The translations under genes and the position numbers were made by a program. Positions 17,622-27,019 of a DNA stretch of 64,000 bases are shown one piece after another. The first letter of the stretch is position 1, and the number at the start of each line of letters is the position of its first letter. Origin of the DNA: Chloroflexota bacterium (GTDB lineage Bacteria > Chloroflexota > Anaerolineae > Aggregatilineales > J027); the NCBI GenBank assembly GCA_016234595.1, contig JACRBG010000046.1, positions 62,001 through 126,000 on the forward strand, read 5' to 3'. The notes below the pieces were generated by a model. That model was not told where the DNA came from and made no database searches. It worked only from the letters and a program-made list of their open reading frames with translations.

Positions 17622-19163
17622 TTACGACGATGGAATCTTTCTTGCCACTTGAAAATAGCGATAAATTAAACGTGGGTAGCCTGTCGCATCCAGCAAGCTA
17701 TAGCCCATTTGCTCTTGTGGAGCATTCACCACATCCCCCACCATAGCAAAATTGAGATTCCACAAAAAGCCCAATTCCACGACATCTGACAGGGGAGGTT
17801 GTTGGATTAAGGCAAACGCCCGAATGCCATATTCGGCCTGCTGTTGGGGCGTAACGAGGTCAAAAAAGCCAGCCACAGCGGGCGAGGGTAAATCTGTGCC
17901 GCCGGGGCCAACACCCTTGAACGTGCCCCATCCCATCTCAGTCAACCACATCTTAGTGGCGTGGTTATTTTCGCGCATAATATCGGCATAATCCGCAATG
18001 GTGTCCAAGAAATAAAACACCTTGTCACTGGCCCAGCCACGCTCATTGGTACAGCAACGTGAGTCGGGCGGGTTGCCCCAGCCATAGGGATGCACACCGA
18101 TTTTAACATCGGCATACCCCGCTAAACCCGCTGCGTACATTTGGCGTAAATAGGTTCTATCCCCTACGACCCCTTCCAGTCCATCGCCAACTGGGGCAAG
18201 GCCTGCCGTCACCATTGTAATGTTGGGAGCGATGGCTTTCACAGCTGCATAGGCCGCATCAAAGAGGCGCATATAATTCGCCCCGCTGATTTCCTCCCCA
18301 CTCCATTCGCGGATGAGATTCGGTTCATTCCAAATCTCAATGGCCTGAATGCGGTTATCTTCCGGCTTGGTTTCGCGGATAAACGCGGTCAAGAAACTGG
18401 CAAACGCAGCAGGATCAGCGGGTGGCCCCTCAAATGCCGGGTCAAAGCCTTGCGGACGCGCCCAATCGGGTGCACCAACCACACTTAGCAAAACTTTGTG
18501 TGCCCCGGCCTGAAAACTGGCCCATTGCACCCGTCGCACATAGGTATAAAACAAGTCGCTATATTGGCCGGGTGAAGGCTCCAGTTGTTTCCATGATATT
18601 TGGATCTTGACCCACTCAAAACCCAATTCATTCACTTGCGCCAAAAGCTGAGTCCACTGTTCATCCGTGACGAGCGGATGCAATTGAACCCCCATCCCAC
18701 CTGACTGCAATACCGGCAGTTGATCTTGAGGCGGCACATTCGGGAAACTTGGTGGGGGCAATGTGTTAGTCGGCCCCAGTGTCGGCGTTGGGCTTGGCTC
18801 AGGCGTCCGCGTCTCCGTCATAGTAGCGGTCGGTGTCGCCGTACTGGTCGCAGTTTCGGCACTTAAGGTAGCGGTCGCTGATGGACTGGGGCTTGCCGTC
18901 GGAGTTCGAGTCGAAACAAGCTCGCCTCCCTGCCCTACCGAATCTGGTGTGATATTCACAGGGTTGTCCAACGTCGGGGTTTCAGCCGGAAAAACCACCT
19001 CAAGGGTCGGCGTGGGGGAGGCTGGAATATCGCCAGCAACTTGGGCTGGAAATGTCGCAGTCACATACACTTTAATGGGTGTTGGGTCAGAATTTTTGCA
19101 GCCTGCCAACACTAGAATAATCAGGCCAACCATCAAGTGTTTCAGTGGAATGTGGGTTTTCAC
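17622..19163 (-). CDS. Lipoprotein with clan GH-A glycoside hydrolase-like domain
   Basis: 513 aa. The lipobox LVLAGC gives a lipid-anchored exported protein. A long Thr/Pro/Ser stalk (about 30-145) leads to a TIM-barrel domain: FEWVKIQISWKQLEPSPGQY, then IEIWNEPNL with the likely acid/base Glu, and WLTEMGWGT with the likely nucleophile Glu. This two-glutamate arrangement fits clan GH-A, resembling GH39/GH5-type enzymes. Natural substrate unknown, perhaps a plant or biofilm polysaccharide. Start is GTG 19163; the Shine-Dalgarno is modest. Confidence 0.72.
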   Translation of the reverse strand: MKTHIPLKHLMVGLIILVLAGCKNSDPTPIKVYVTATFPAQVAGDIPASPTPTLEVVFPAETPTLDNPVNITPDSVGQGGELVSTRTPTASPSPSATATLSAETATSTATPTATMTETRTPEPSPTPTLGPTNTLPPPSFPNVPPQDQLPVLQSGGMGVQLHPLVTDEQWTQLLAQVNELGFEWVKIQISWKQLEPSPGQYSDLFYTYVRRVQWASFQAGAHKVLLSVVGAPDWARPQGFDPAFEGPPADPAAFASFLTAFIRETKPEDNRIQAIEIWNEPNLIREWSGEEISGANYMRLFDAAYAAVKAIAPNITMVTAGLAPVGDGLEGVVGDRTYLRQMYAAGLAGYADVKIGVHPYGWGNPPDSRCCTNERGWASDKVFYFLDTIADYADIMRENNHATKMWLTEMGWGTFKGVGPGGTDLPSPAVAGFFDLVTPQQQAEYGIRAFALIQQPPLSDVVELGFLWNLNFAMVGDVVNAPQEQMGYSLLDATGYPRLIYRYFQVARKIPSS

Positions 19164-19195
19164 GCTCTTCTAAATGACTCCTTACCAGCAAATAA

Positions 19196-19219
19196 GGGCA
19201 GGTATTGGAATGCCTGCCC
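19196..19219 (-). terminator. Terminator-like hairpin after the LysM gene
   Basis: GGGCAGG and CCTGCCC form a 7 bp stem (extended by flanking pairs) with a 10 nt loop, followed on the minus strand by TTATTT. It lies between the LysM gene and the glycosidase lipoprotein gene. Confidence 0.6.
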
Positions 19220-19261
19220 CTATATAAACTTTTAAGCCTAGATTTTCAGAACGTAGCTACA

Positions 19262-20407
19262 TCAACCGCCCTTTTCAGCATCAGTATCCGCTGGGCGAAC
19301 GCTGCTTGGGCCACCAGCAGGCGGCGCGGCAGGTGGATTAACTGTTTCAACCTGACCGGGGGCGGCTTGGGTAGGGGCAACGGCCTGCGTTGCAGCGGGT
19401 GGGACTGAACCAGCCGTTGGTGCAGGGGCGACACTGCCACCACCGGGCAAACTAATCACTTGTCCCGTTGTTGGATTCACGGAGCCGGGGGGCAATATGA
19501 TAATCTCTTGACCGGGTACAATAATTTGGGGTGGCAGATCCCAGCCATTCGCGGCCAAAATCATGTCGCGGGTCACACCTAAGGAGCGATAGGCAACCAA
19601 AATGCTGCTAAAAGTATCGCCCTCTGTCACCGTATGCACTACACTGCCATCGGGGCGGGCAGCTTGTGGGGAAACAAATGGCACACCAGCCGGAGGTGGT
19701 GGGGCGACTGTTGCACCGGGGGTTCCGGTAGTAGCTGCGGTCGTCTTGACCAACGAGGCATCATCCCACACCGTCTCGCGCAAATTAGGAACTGAGTCTA
19801 CCGAATTGAACGTGAAAACGGTGATGGTGCCTGCGCGGGCCTGTGCCTCGACCGCAACTTCGGCAAATTTATCGTAGGGTGAGGTCAATCCACTCCAAAC
19901 GATATTACCCGAAGCAGGGTCAGTACCACCAGTAGGATCAATACCCACCTTCACTTTGGAGCCAATGGCCTGTTGGGAAGTACGTGGCACGCCATTCCCG
20001 ATACAGGAAGTGGCAAGGTCATTACATACATATACCAGCGCATAAATCGAGAAACGATAGGTCGCGCCGTTTTCGACAGCAACACTTTGATAACCACCTG
20101 CTGTCCATTGCACAAAACCGCCCTTCATAATCCAAGCAGGAGGTGTGCGAGTAAAAGCCGAGTCAACATAGCGGTCAGTCGCAGGTTTTTGACCACTGGC
20201 CCACAGATTCCAACTGGTCGGGATTTGCCCGTCCACACCCGTTGCTCCGTACCATGTTTCACCAAAACTAGGGTTTAGTAAAATATTCGAACCTTGGGCA
20301 GCCGCTTCGCGCTTGGGGGCAAAGCCAGCATACGCCATCAACATTACAGCCATCAGCAGCATTACCACCACTGCCTTATGCCAGTTTTTTACCATCATCA
20401 TTTTCAT
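19262..20407 (-). CDS. Secreted protein with carbohydrate-binding-like region and LysM domain
   Basis: ATG 20407 has GAGGAG 7 nt upstream and gives 381 aa. The longer frame to 20485 is not needed. Signal peptide (about 1-38). Residues about 45-215 begin NILLNPSFGETWYG and have a jelly-roll-like pattern often seen in carbohydrate-binding modules. A LysM motif follows: VHTVTEGDTFSSILVAYRS, then ILAANGWDLPPQIIVPGQEI. A Pro/Ala/Thr-rich C-terminus ends the protein. LysM binds N-acetylglucosamine polymers, so the protein is likely held at the wall. Confidence 0.75.
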   Translation of the reverse strand: MKMMMVKNWHKAVVVMLLMAVMLMAYAGFAPKREAAAQGSNILLNPSFGETWYGATGVDGQIPTSWNLWASGQKPATDRYVDSAFTRTPPAWIMKGGFVQWTAGGYQSVAVENGATYRFSIYALVYVCNDLATSCIGNGVPRTSQQAIGSKVKVGIDPTGGTDPASGNIVWSGLTSPYDKFAEVAVEAQARAGTITVFTFNSVDSVPNLRETVWDDASLVKTTAATTGTPGATVAPPPPAGVPFVSPQAARPDGSVVHTVTEGDTFSSILVAYRSLGVTRDMILAANGWDLPPQIIVPGQEIIILPPGSVNPTTGQVISLPGGGSVAPAPTAGSVPPAATQAVAPTQAAPGQVETVNPPAAPPAGGPSSVRPADTDAEKGG

Positions 20408-20527
20408 TTGTTTGCTCCTCAAAAAAACACCATGCTTTAGGCTTGCCCAAAGCGTGGCGGATTGTAGCATGTTGCAAAATAGCATGTCAACCAGATACCA
20501 ACCTGCGAATAGCTGACGATTGCCCGT

Positions 20528-20893
20528 TTAAATTGGCTTATTGTTCCAATCCACCCGGATTTTCGGCTCACCATCTGACAAACACCACTGAATCAGGCCC
20601 TTGACCGATTGCGGAGTAATGGCTCCATCCTCGCGTTCAAATCGAGGACAGCGATACTTGTTGTCAGGATGTGGTGGGGTCGGCTTAAATTCCTTACCAG
20701 TTATCCAAATGAAGGGTAGCTCACCTTTAGGTAGGATAGGATAATTGGCATAAAACCTTCTGTCTTCAGAAGCCACAACCAACTCGTATGACCAACAAAG
20801 CCAGCCAGCCGGATCATTTGAGTCTTTTATGCGCCACATATAACTACGTCCATCCACCACAATTTTGCGGCGGCGCTTCGTCTCTGCGACCAT
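20528..20893 (-). CDS. Conserved-looking hypothetical protein, 121 aa
   Basis: I do not recognise this family. It is basic at the N-terminus (KRRRKIVVDGRSYMWRIKD) and rich in Trp, Tyr and Lys, with no signal peptide or membrane segment. The start is 14 nt after the pepF stop, with AGGGG about 12 nt upstream of the ATG, so it is likely the last gene of the pepF operon. The composition looks like a small soluble beta protein. Confidence 0.6.
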   Translation of the reverse strand: MVAETKRRRKIVVDGRSYMWRIKDSNDPAGWLCWSYELVVASEDRRFYANYPILPKGELPFIWITGKEFKPTPPHPDNKYRCPRFEREDGAITPQSVKGLIQWCLSDGEPKIRVDWNNKPI

Positions 20894-20907
20894 ATGGATG
20901 GCTACCC

Positions 20908-22710
20908 CTAGACCTGATAATTCAGTGCCTCGGCCTCGTGTTCAGCTTCGATTACCATGTTTTCAATCAGGGATAACCCCTCATGCCAGAAAGTGGGGTC
21001 TTTGAGATTCACCCCCAACGGCGCAAGGATTTCATGCGGCCATTGTGACCCACCCTTGCCGAGGGCTTCCAAATATTTGCCTGAAAAACCCGATCCTTCA
21101 TTCTGATAACGGGCATACAAGGCCCACACCAACAATTCACCAAACGCATAGGCATAGACATAACCCGGCGTCCCCAAGAAATGCGGCACATAGCTCCACC
21201 AGATGCTATATTCGTCACGCAACGTCACACTATCGCCAAACATCACCCGCTGCGTCTGCATCCACAATTCGGAAAGCCGATCTTTGGAAAGCTCGCCTTC
21301 AGTACGACAAGCAGTGTGCATTGCATCTTCAAACCGATTCATAGCGATTTGACGGAAGACCGTCGCAAAGGTATCCGAGATTTTTTCGATCCGGTTTGCC
21401 AAGCGGACACGGGGATCGTCCAATTCAGCCATCACCGCATCAAACACCAACATTTCGCAGAAGGTCGAGGCCATTTCAGCGGTGGTGAGGGGTGTGCTGG
21501 CCTGCAAATAACCCCGTTCACGTGACACATATTGATGAACCCCATGCCCCAATTCATGCGCCAACGTCATAACATCCCGCAGTGTACCTGTGTAATTCAT
21601 CAAAATGTAGGGATGGGCCGAGGGTACAGTCCCCGCACTGAACGCCCCACTCCGTTTGTTGGGTGCGAGAGCCGCGTCAATCCAGTGTCCCTCAAAAAAT
21701 CGGGTAGCGATATTGGACATACGGGGGTCGAATTTTTCAAACGCGCTTAAGACCATCTCGCGGGCTTCATCCCAATGCACATGCCAATCTTCATTCATAA
21801 CCGGGGCATAGCGATCATAATCATACAGTTGGTCATAGCCAAGTAGTTTTTTGTGAAGGCGATAATAGCGCTGCACAATGTCATATCGGCTGGTGACGGC
21901 CCCAACCAAGGCATCCACATCCGCATCGTCTAATTCGTTGGACAAATTGCGTGAGGCCACCCAACTTGGATACCCCCGCATTTTATCAATACTGCGTTTG
22001 TTAACGGCCAGCGTATTGAAGACAAAAGTCGTCGTATGGGATAAGTCGTGTAGGCCTTTAGTAAACACGTCCGCCGCCCGTTGACGTTGGTCACGTTCTA
22101 CCGAATAGAGATATTTTAAAATCTGGCCTTGATTCAGGCTTTGACCATCCATCTCATATTTGGATCGGCTCATGACTTCACTGTAATAACGATTCCAGCC
22201 TGACGCCCCGCTGAGCGAAAGTTCCGTAATGATCTGTTCTTCTTTTTCACTGAGTGTATAGGGGGCCAGCAAGCGCGTAACCTTGAGATAATGCTCATAT
22301 TTTTTCAAGATTGGATCGTCGGCCAGTTTGGTCGTTGCTTCCGGAGCCGCCCGCCATTCCAATTGGAAAAACATCATGCGTTGTGCATATTCGACTTGCT
22401 GCTTTTGAGCCTTTGCCAAGAACTTACCATTTTCAGGATTGGTGGTATCCGTGACCCATGTCAGATGGGCAAAAATACCGATACGCGCCACCATCTCTTG
22501 AATGGCCTCATATTCTTCCAATGCGGATAGCATTGCTTGGGCCGAAAGTCCAGCAACTTTGCCACGATAGGCTTGATCAAAAGCAGTGAGGCGGGCATCA
22601 ATTGTTTTGGTATCGGCCTCAATCTCAGGGGCATCCATGCCGGGATATAAATCGCTCAAATCCCACCGGACATCTTCAGCCCCAGTGTGGGTAGTCTCTA
22701 AAATAGTCAT
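20908..22710 (-). CDS. pepF: Oligoendopeptidase F (M3 family)
   Basis: Cytoplasmic zinc peptidase that cleaves short peptides. ATG 22710 has GGAG 8 nt upstream (the frame extends to 22728 without support), giving 600 aa, the usual PepF size. The zinc motif LAHELGHGVHQYVS holds the HExxH pair, and the third ligand Glu lies in LTTAEMASTFCE. The N-terminal M3B domain is complete. It is followed by a small hypothetical gene. Confidence 0.93.
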   Translation of the reverse strand: MTILETTHTGAEDVRWDLSDLYPGMDAPEIEADTKTIDARLTAFDQAYRGKVAGLSAQAMLSALEEYEAIQEMVARIGIFAHLTWVTDTTNPENGKFLAKAQKQQVEYAQRMMFFQLEWRAAPEATTKLADDPILKKYEHYLKVTRLLAPYTLSEKEEQIITELSLSGASGWNRYYSEVMSRSKYEMDGQSLNQGQILKYLYSVERDQRQRAADVFTKGLHDLSHTTTFVFNTLAVNKRSIDKMRGYPSWVASRNLSNELDDADVDALVGAVTSRYDIVQRYYRLHKKLLGYDQLYDYDRYAPVMNEDWHVHWDEAREMVLSAFEKFDPRMSNIATRFFEGHWIDAALAPNKRSGAFSAGTVPSAHPYILMNYTGTLRDVMTLAHELGHGVHQYVSRERGYLQASTPLTTAEMASTFCEMLVFDAVMAELDDPRVRLANRIEKISDTFATVFRQIAMNRFEDAMHTACRTEGELSKDRLSELWMQTQRVMFGDSVTLRDEYSIWWSYVPHFLGTPGYVYAYAFGELLVWALYARYQNEGSGFSGKYLEALGKGGSQWPHEILAPLGVNLKDPTFWHEGLSLIENMVIEAEHEAEALNYQV

Positions 22711-22886
22711 ACAATAATCTCCACACAAAAGTCCAACTTAGTTTCGCAAGGGTGTGATTATAACACGCCTTATGACGCAGGCGGGTTCATCGGTCACAAA
22801 TTTCTTTTCCTTCTCACAATCCATGTTAGACTTATGGAACGTAATCCACTTGACCTGTATCCTTAATTTTTTTGAAGCGATGCCTA

Positions 22887-24497
22887 ATGCAAATACTTGA
22901 CTCGCAAATCACTCGTAGCGACTCCAATTTCTCATCTAACGAAGCCTTTAATCGCAGACTGACCGCTGAGTTATATGACCGATTGGCACTCATCCAGCAA
23001 GGTGGGGGTGAAAAATATCGGGAACGTCATACCCAACAGGGTAAATTGTTTGTGCGGGATCGGATTGATAAATTGTTAGATGCTGGATCGCCCTTTCTCG
23101 AACTCTCGCCACTCGCCGCGTGGGAAATTTATGGCAATGAGGCCCCTTCAGCAGGTATCATCACTGGAATTGGTAGGGTCTCAGGCCGGGAATGTCTCAT
23201 CATCGCCAATGATGCCACCGTCAAAGGCGGCAGCTATTTCCCCCTGACCGTCAAAAAACATCTGCGCGCTCAACAAGTCGCCCTACAAAACCATCTACCC
23301 TGTATCTATCTGGTAGACTCCGGCGGAGCGTTTTTGCCTATGCAAGATGAAGTATTCCCCGATCACGATGATTTTGGACGCATTTTCTATAATCAGGCAG
23401 TTATGAGTGCCGCTGGCATCCCCCAACTATCCGCCGTCATGGGTAGTTGCACAGCGGGTGGTGCTTATGTCCCCGCCATGAGCGACGAAACAGTGATCGT
23501 TAAAGGTACGGGCACGATCTTTTTGGCTGGCCCACCACTGGTCAAAGCCGCAACGGGTGAAGAAGTTACGGCTGAGGATTTAGGGGGCGCTTATGTGCAT
23601 ACCCATATTTCTGGGGTTGCTGACCATTACGCCGAAAATGATGACCATGCCATCGAGATTTTGCGCGAAATCGTAGCCACTCTAAATATCCGCAAAAAAA
23701 TTGATTTAGACATTACTCCTCCTGAAGAACCGCTTTATGATGGGGCGGAACTCTATGGCATTATCCCCCAATCGTTTCGCGAAACCTACGATGTCCGTGA
23801 AATCATTGCCCGGATTGTGGATGGTAGCAAATTCCGAGAGTTCAAGGCCAATTATGGGACGACCCTAGTCACCGGATTTGCTCGCATCGAGGGCTACCCA
23901 GTCGGCATCATTGCCAACAATGGGGTACTGTTCGGCGAAAGTGCTTTAAAAGGGGCGCATTTTATTGAATTATGCTGCCAGCGCAACATCCCCCTGCTCT
24001 TTTTGCAAAATATCACCGGGTTTATGGTTGGGCGCGATTATGAACGGGCAGGTATCGCCAAAGATGGCGCAAAAATGGTACATGCTGTCGCTAATGCCAC
24101 TGTTCCAAAATTAACAGTGATTATCGGCGGGAGCTTCGGTGCAGGTAATTATGGCATGTGTGGACGGGCCTATAATCCGCGTTTCCTCTGGATGTGGCCG
24201 AATGCCCGTATTAGCGTTATGGGTGGGGAGCAAGCGGCAAATGTCTTGGCAACCATCAAACAAGATCAGCTAGAGCGTGCTAAAGAACCAATCATGAATG
24301 AGGAACAATTAATCGAATTTAAGCGTCCTACTCTTGAAAAATATGAAAGGGAAGGCAACCCCTATTATTCGACGGCGCGGTTGTGGGATGACGGCATTCT
24401 CGATCCCGCCGAAACCCGTCGTGTTTTGGGGTTGGCCTTAAGTGCATGTCTGAATGCACCCACCGCAGAAACGCAATTTGGGGTGTTCCGTATGTAA
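22887..24497 (+). CDS. mccB: Methylcrotonyl-CoA carboxylase carboxyltransferase subunit
   Basis: Transfers CO2 from carboxybiotin to 3-methylcrotonyl-CoA in leucine degradation. ATG 22887 gives 536 aa; a TTG five codons upstream is possible. The sequence tracks the MCC beta subunit throughout: [90 protein letters not shown] and the C-terminal FGVFRM. It heads an operon that also codes a biotin carboxylase (27.0 kb) and a biotin carrier (29.1 kb), so the holoenzyme is split over three chains. Propionyl-CoA or geranyl-CoA carboxylase is less likely from these motifs. Confidence 0.9.
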   Translation: MQILDSQITRSDSNFSSNEAFNRRLTAELYDRLALIQQGGGEKYRERHTQQGKLFVRDRIDKLLDAGSPFLELSPLAAWEIYGNEAPSAGIITGIGRVSGRECLIIANDATVKGGSYFPLTVKKHLRAQQVALQNHLPCIYLVDSGGAFLPMQDEVFPDHDDFGRIFYNQAVMSAAGIPQLSAVMGSCTAGGAYVPAMSDETVIVKGTGTIFLAGPPLVKAATGEEVTAEDLGGAYVHTHISGVADHYAENDDHAIEILREIVATLNIRKKIDLDITPPEEPLYDGAELYGIIPQSFRETYDVREIIARIVDGSKFREFKANYGTTLVTGFARIEGYPVGIIANNGVLFGESALKGAHFIELCCQRNIPLLFLQNITGFMVGRDYERAGIAKDGAKMVHAVANATVPKLTVIIGGSFGAGNYGMCGRAYNPRFLWMWPNARISVMGGEQAANVLATIKQDQLERAKEPIMNEEQLIEFKRPTLEKYEREGNPYYSTARLWDDGILDPAETRRVLGLALSACLNAPTAETQFGVFRM

Positions 24498-24522
24498 TAG
24501 GTCATTTTTCAGGGAGGCGTTT

Positions 24523-26040
24523 ATGGTTCGTGTCTATACCTATCGCTCAAAATTGGACGGAGTTCTACGGGTCAACGTCGAGTGTGAAAACTGCAATCAC
24601 TACTACGACTATACACGCCCCCTAAAAGTCAAACATAAACAGTCCCTAGGAGCCAGAAAACCGCAGGGTGTATACGAGCAAAACCTTAAGGCCAAGCACA
24701 ATAAAATCATTGCCGAAAAATATGAAAAACTGGTCTCTCGTAAACATGCCAAACTCGACTATGGCCTAAAACCTTGCCCCTCTTGTGGCTACACCCAATC
24801 GTGGATGTACCGTGCCGCCCAAAGACACCAAAATCTGAAATGTGTTTTGATTTTGCTACCCTTGTTTATACTGGCCTTTATTCTTGTTGAGTTGATTGTG
24901 CTTTTGCCACCCTATGTCAACGAGGGTAAAACATATGCCTATCTTTATCCACGCACTTTCGCTGTTCTGATTATTGGGTTCATTATCACTGCCCTTATCG
25001 CAAAAATCGGCAAATCTGTCTTTCGTATCAATCACGGCAAGCCTGAACCATCTCGCCAGATTCAACCTAAAATTACGATCGAGCCGAGTCTGGCAGGTGG
25101 TCATGCCGCCGCTGGCTATCAAGTGGGCGAAAAAAGTATGTTGGCCGAATCATTGGCTGAATTTGACAAAGCCATCGCCCTTGACCCTCAATTGTCACTG
25201 GCCTATTTAGGGCGCTCCAGCATTCACGCCCATCAGGGCAATTTCACGCAATCTCTTTTGGATTTACGCGAACATGTCCGTCTCAGCGGAACAGAAGCCA
25301 CCCCCCAAACCCTGAATCGCCTTAAAGAATTAGAAGCCCGTTATCCTACGCCCCCTACTCCATCAAGATTTGCAGCCGCCTCACCAAGTGAATCCAAATT
25401 TAATATCCCTATTTTGGGTTGGCTAGTCAGTGCTGTTTGGGAATTTCCGCGCGATATTTGGGCAGCGTTTTTAAGCATGATGCGGCTTGGCCCTGCGGCA
25501 GCACGCACCCCTATCAAAATTCTATTGGCAGGAGTTGTGGCGCTTTGTCTTATCCCCATGCTCTGCGCGGGGATGACCACTGTTCCCCATGCCATGCGGG
25601 TGGCTGCCATTGATGGCAAGGTGAAGCCAGTCTGCCAAGCAACGGGGAATCAATCTACGACCCTGCAAAAATTAACCGAATTCGGGGATGTGTGGGTCTA
25701 CGGCGCATCCGACCCAGCAGCGTTGGGCCTCGATGAAGCCAGCAGTGTTGATAAAATTGACACCTTGATTTGTGTGACTGAACACGAGGATTTATTGGAA
25801 ACTTGCACTTATTCGGGTGATGGCAAGGCCACCCTTCAGCGCACTCAGATTACATGGGAAGTAAAGGTAATTGTCTGGGATACCCAAAAACTGATTAGCA
25901 AGCGTAACTTTACTGGCCCTGAACCAGCTGAATGCCCTGATTCTCTATATGTTTCGAGTTCGAGTGAAGAGCGAGAATATAAGGGCGACCACCCGGATGA
26001 ACAAATGGTCAGCGAATGGCTGGCTGGCCTTGTAAAATAA
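24523..26040 (+). CDS. Zinc-ribbon, multi-TM, TPR-like membrane protein of unknown function
   Basis: 505 aa from ATG 24523 (GGGAGG, 5 nt spacer). Two CxxC pairs (CENCNHY at about 21; CPSCGYT at about 85) suggest a zinc ribbon split by a basic helix. Two membrane helices (about 108-130 and 147-168) follow, then a TPR-like unit (FDKAIALDPQLSLAYLGRSS). A hydrophobic stretch at about 325-355 precedes a C-terminal extracytoplasmic-looking domain with several Cys. The family is not recognised. It sits inside the carboxylase operon, 25 nt after mccB, so cotranscription is likely although no link to the enzyme is evident. Confidence 0.65.
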   Translation: MVRVYTYRSKLDGVLRVNVECENCNHYYDYTRPLKVKHKQSLGARKPQGVYEQNLKAKHNKIIAEKYEKLVSRKHAKLDYGLKPCPSCGYTQSWMYRAAQRHQNLKCVLILLPLFILAFILVELIVLLPPYVNEGKTYAYLYPRTFAVLIIGFIITALIAKIGKSVFRINHGKPEPSRQIQPKITIEPSLAGGHAAAGYQVGEKSMLAESLAEFDKAIALDPQLSLAYLGRSSIHAHQGNFTQSLLDLREHVRLSGTEATPQTLNRLKELEARYPTPPTPSRFAAASPSESKFNIPILGWLVSAVWEFPRDIWAAFLSMMRLGPAAARTPIKILLAGVVALCLIPMLCAGMTTVPHAMRVAAIDGKVKPVCQATGNQSTTLQKLTEFGDVWVYGASDPAALGLDEASSVDKIDTLICVTEHEDLLETCTYSGDGKATLQRTQITWEVKVIVWDTQKLISKRNFTGPEPAECPDSLYVSSSSEEREYKGDHPDEQMVSEWLAGLVK

Positions 26041-26071
26041 CATGAACCTGGTCGAGTTTTAGGGTGGCATT

Positions 26072-26392
26072 ATGGGATGGATTGATGAGTATAATCAGCG
26101 CCAATACCGACAGATGTTATTTTCAATCGAACTGTGCGAGAGTGAACACGCCAGCGCAGGCGAGGTCTTTAATAGCCTAATATTTTTATCAAATTGCCTA
26201 GAGGGTGTTGATCAACAGTGGAAAGAGCAACTCATTCAAATCGCTGGCATCTTGGAGGAAGTATATTCCTATACTCGTATTGAAAATCGTAAGATGAGCG
26301 ATTCTGAAAAGTCTCTTGTTAAAGAATCTCTCCACAACCTTAGAGCCTATATTCAACCAATGCTAACCAACGATGATTTGGAAATTGACTAG
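26072..26392 (+). CDS. Hypothetical protein, 106 aa
   Basis: Acidic, mostly helical soluble protein without recognised domain. GGGTGG precedes ATG 26072, and the stop touches the start of the next gene (TAG then ATG), which implies translational coupling with the DUF1990 gene. Confidence 0.6.
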   Translation: MGWIDEYNQRQYRQMLFSIELCESEHASAGEVFNSLIFLSNCLEGVDQQWKEQLIQIAGILEEVYSYTRIENRKMSDSEKSLVKESLHNLRAYIQPMLTNDDLEID

Positions 26393-27019
26393 ATGAACTT
26401 CGACTTTTTTCCATCCACCTCCCCCGACGATGCCAAGCATTTGAACAGATGGCGTAAGCGTAGCCTGAGCTATCACCCCGGCGACGAAACTACAAGCAGC
26501 GGTTGGTCGCAAGATCATTGGGAACGTGAAATCCGTGTCCCCGGCCTTGACCCCGCCAAAATTTTTGAGCAGGCGCGTGCCCGTCTCATCAATTTTGATG
26601 TCTTGCCACCTGAATTATTAGAAATTACCACTCAATGGAATCTTGAAGAACGGATGCCCCAAGCAGGTGATCTGATTTTTCAACGGACTCACTTGTTCAA
26701 AATGGGCAATTTTCGATTGGCAGATGTGCTTTCCGCAGTACAAATCGCGCAAATCGTAGACGAGCCGCGCCGTTTTGTTCTGCAATATATCACCGTCAAA
26801 GGACATCCCGAAAAGGGTATTTCGACCTATACCCTAACATGGAGCGATGATGACCGTGTCCTTTTTACAATGCAGCCGATCTCTAAGCCCGCCAACTGGT
26901 TAACCCGATTAGGTGGCCCATTTATTACCCGCCGAACCCAACTAAAAATTACACACGCCATTCTCGACACTCTTGCCAAGGGCGTTTTACTCGATCTCAC
27001 AGGATACGAAGATGTTTAA
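26393..27019 (+). CDS. DUF1990 family protein
   Basis: 208 aa. Residues 55-200 match the DUF1990 pattern: FEQARARLINFDVLPPELLE, then VDEPRRFVLQYITVKGHPEKG, then ISKPANWLTRLGGPF. These proteins have a START/SRPBCC-like fold and may bind small hydrophobic ligands; no activity is established. Begins directly after the previous stop and overlaps the biotin carboxylase gene by 8 nt. Confidence 0.8.
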   Translation: MNFDFFPSTSPDDAKHLNRWRKRSLSYHPGDETTSSGWSQDHWEREIRVPGLDPAKIFEQARARLINFDVLPPELLEITTQWNLEERMPQAGDLIFQRTHLFKMGNFRLADVLSAVQIAQIVDEPRRFVLQYITVKGHPEKGISTYTLTWSDDDRVLFTMQPISKPANWLTRLGGPFITRRTQLKITHAILDTLAKGVLLDLTGYEDV

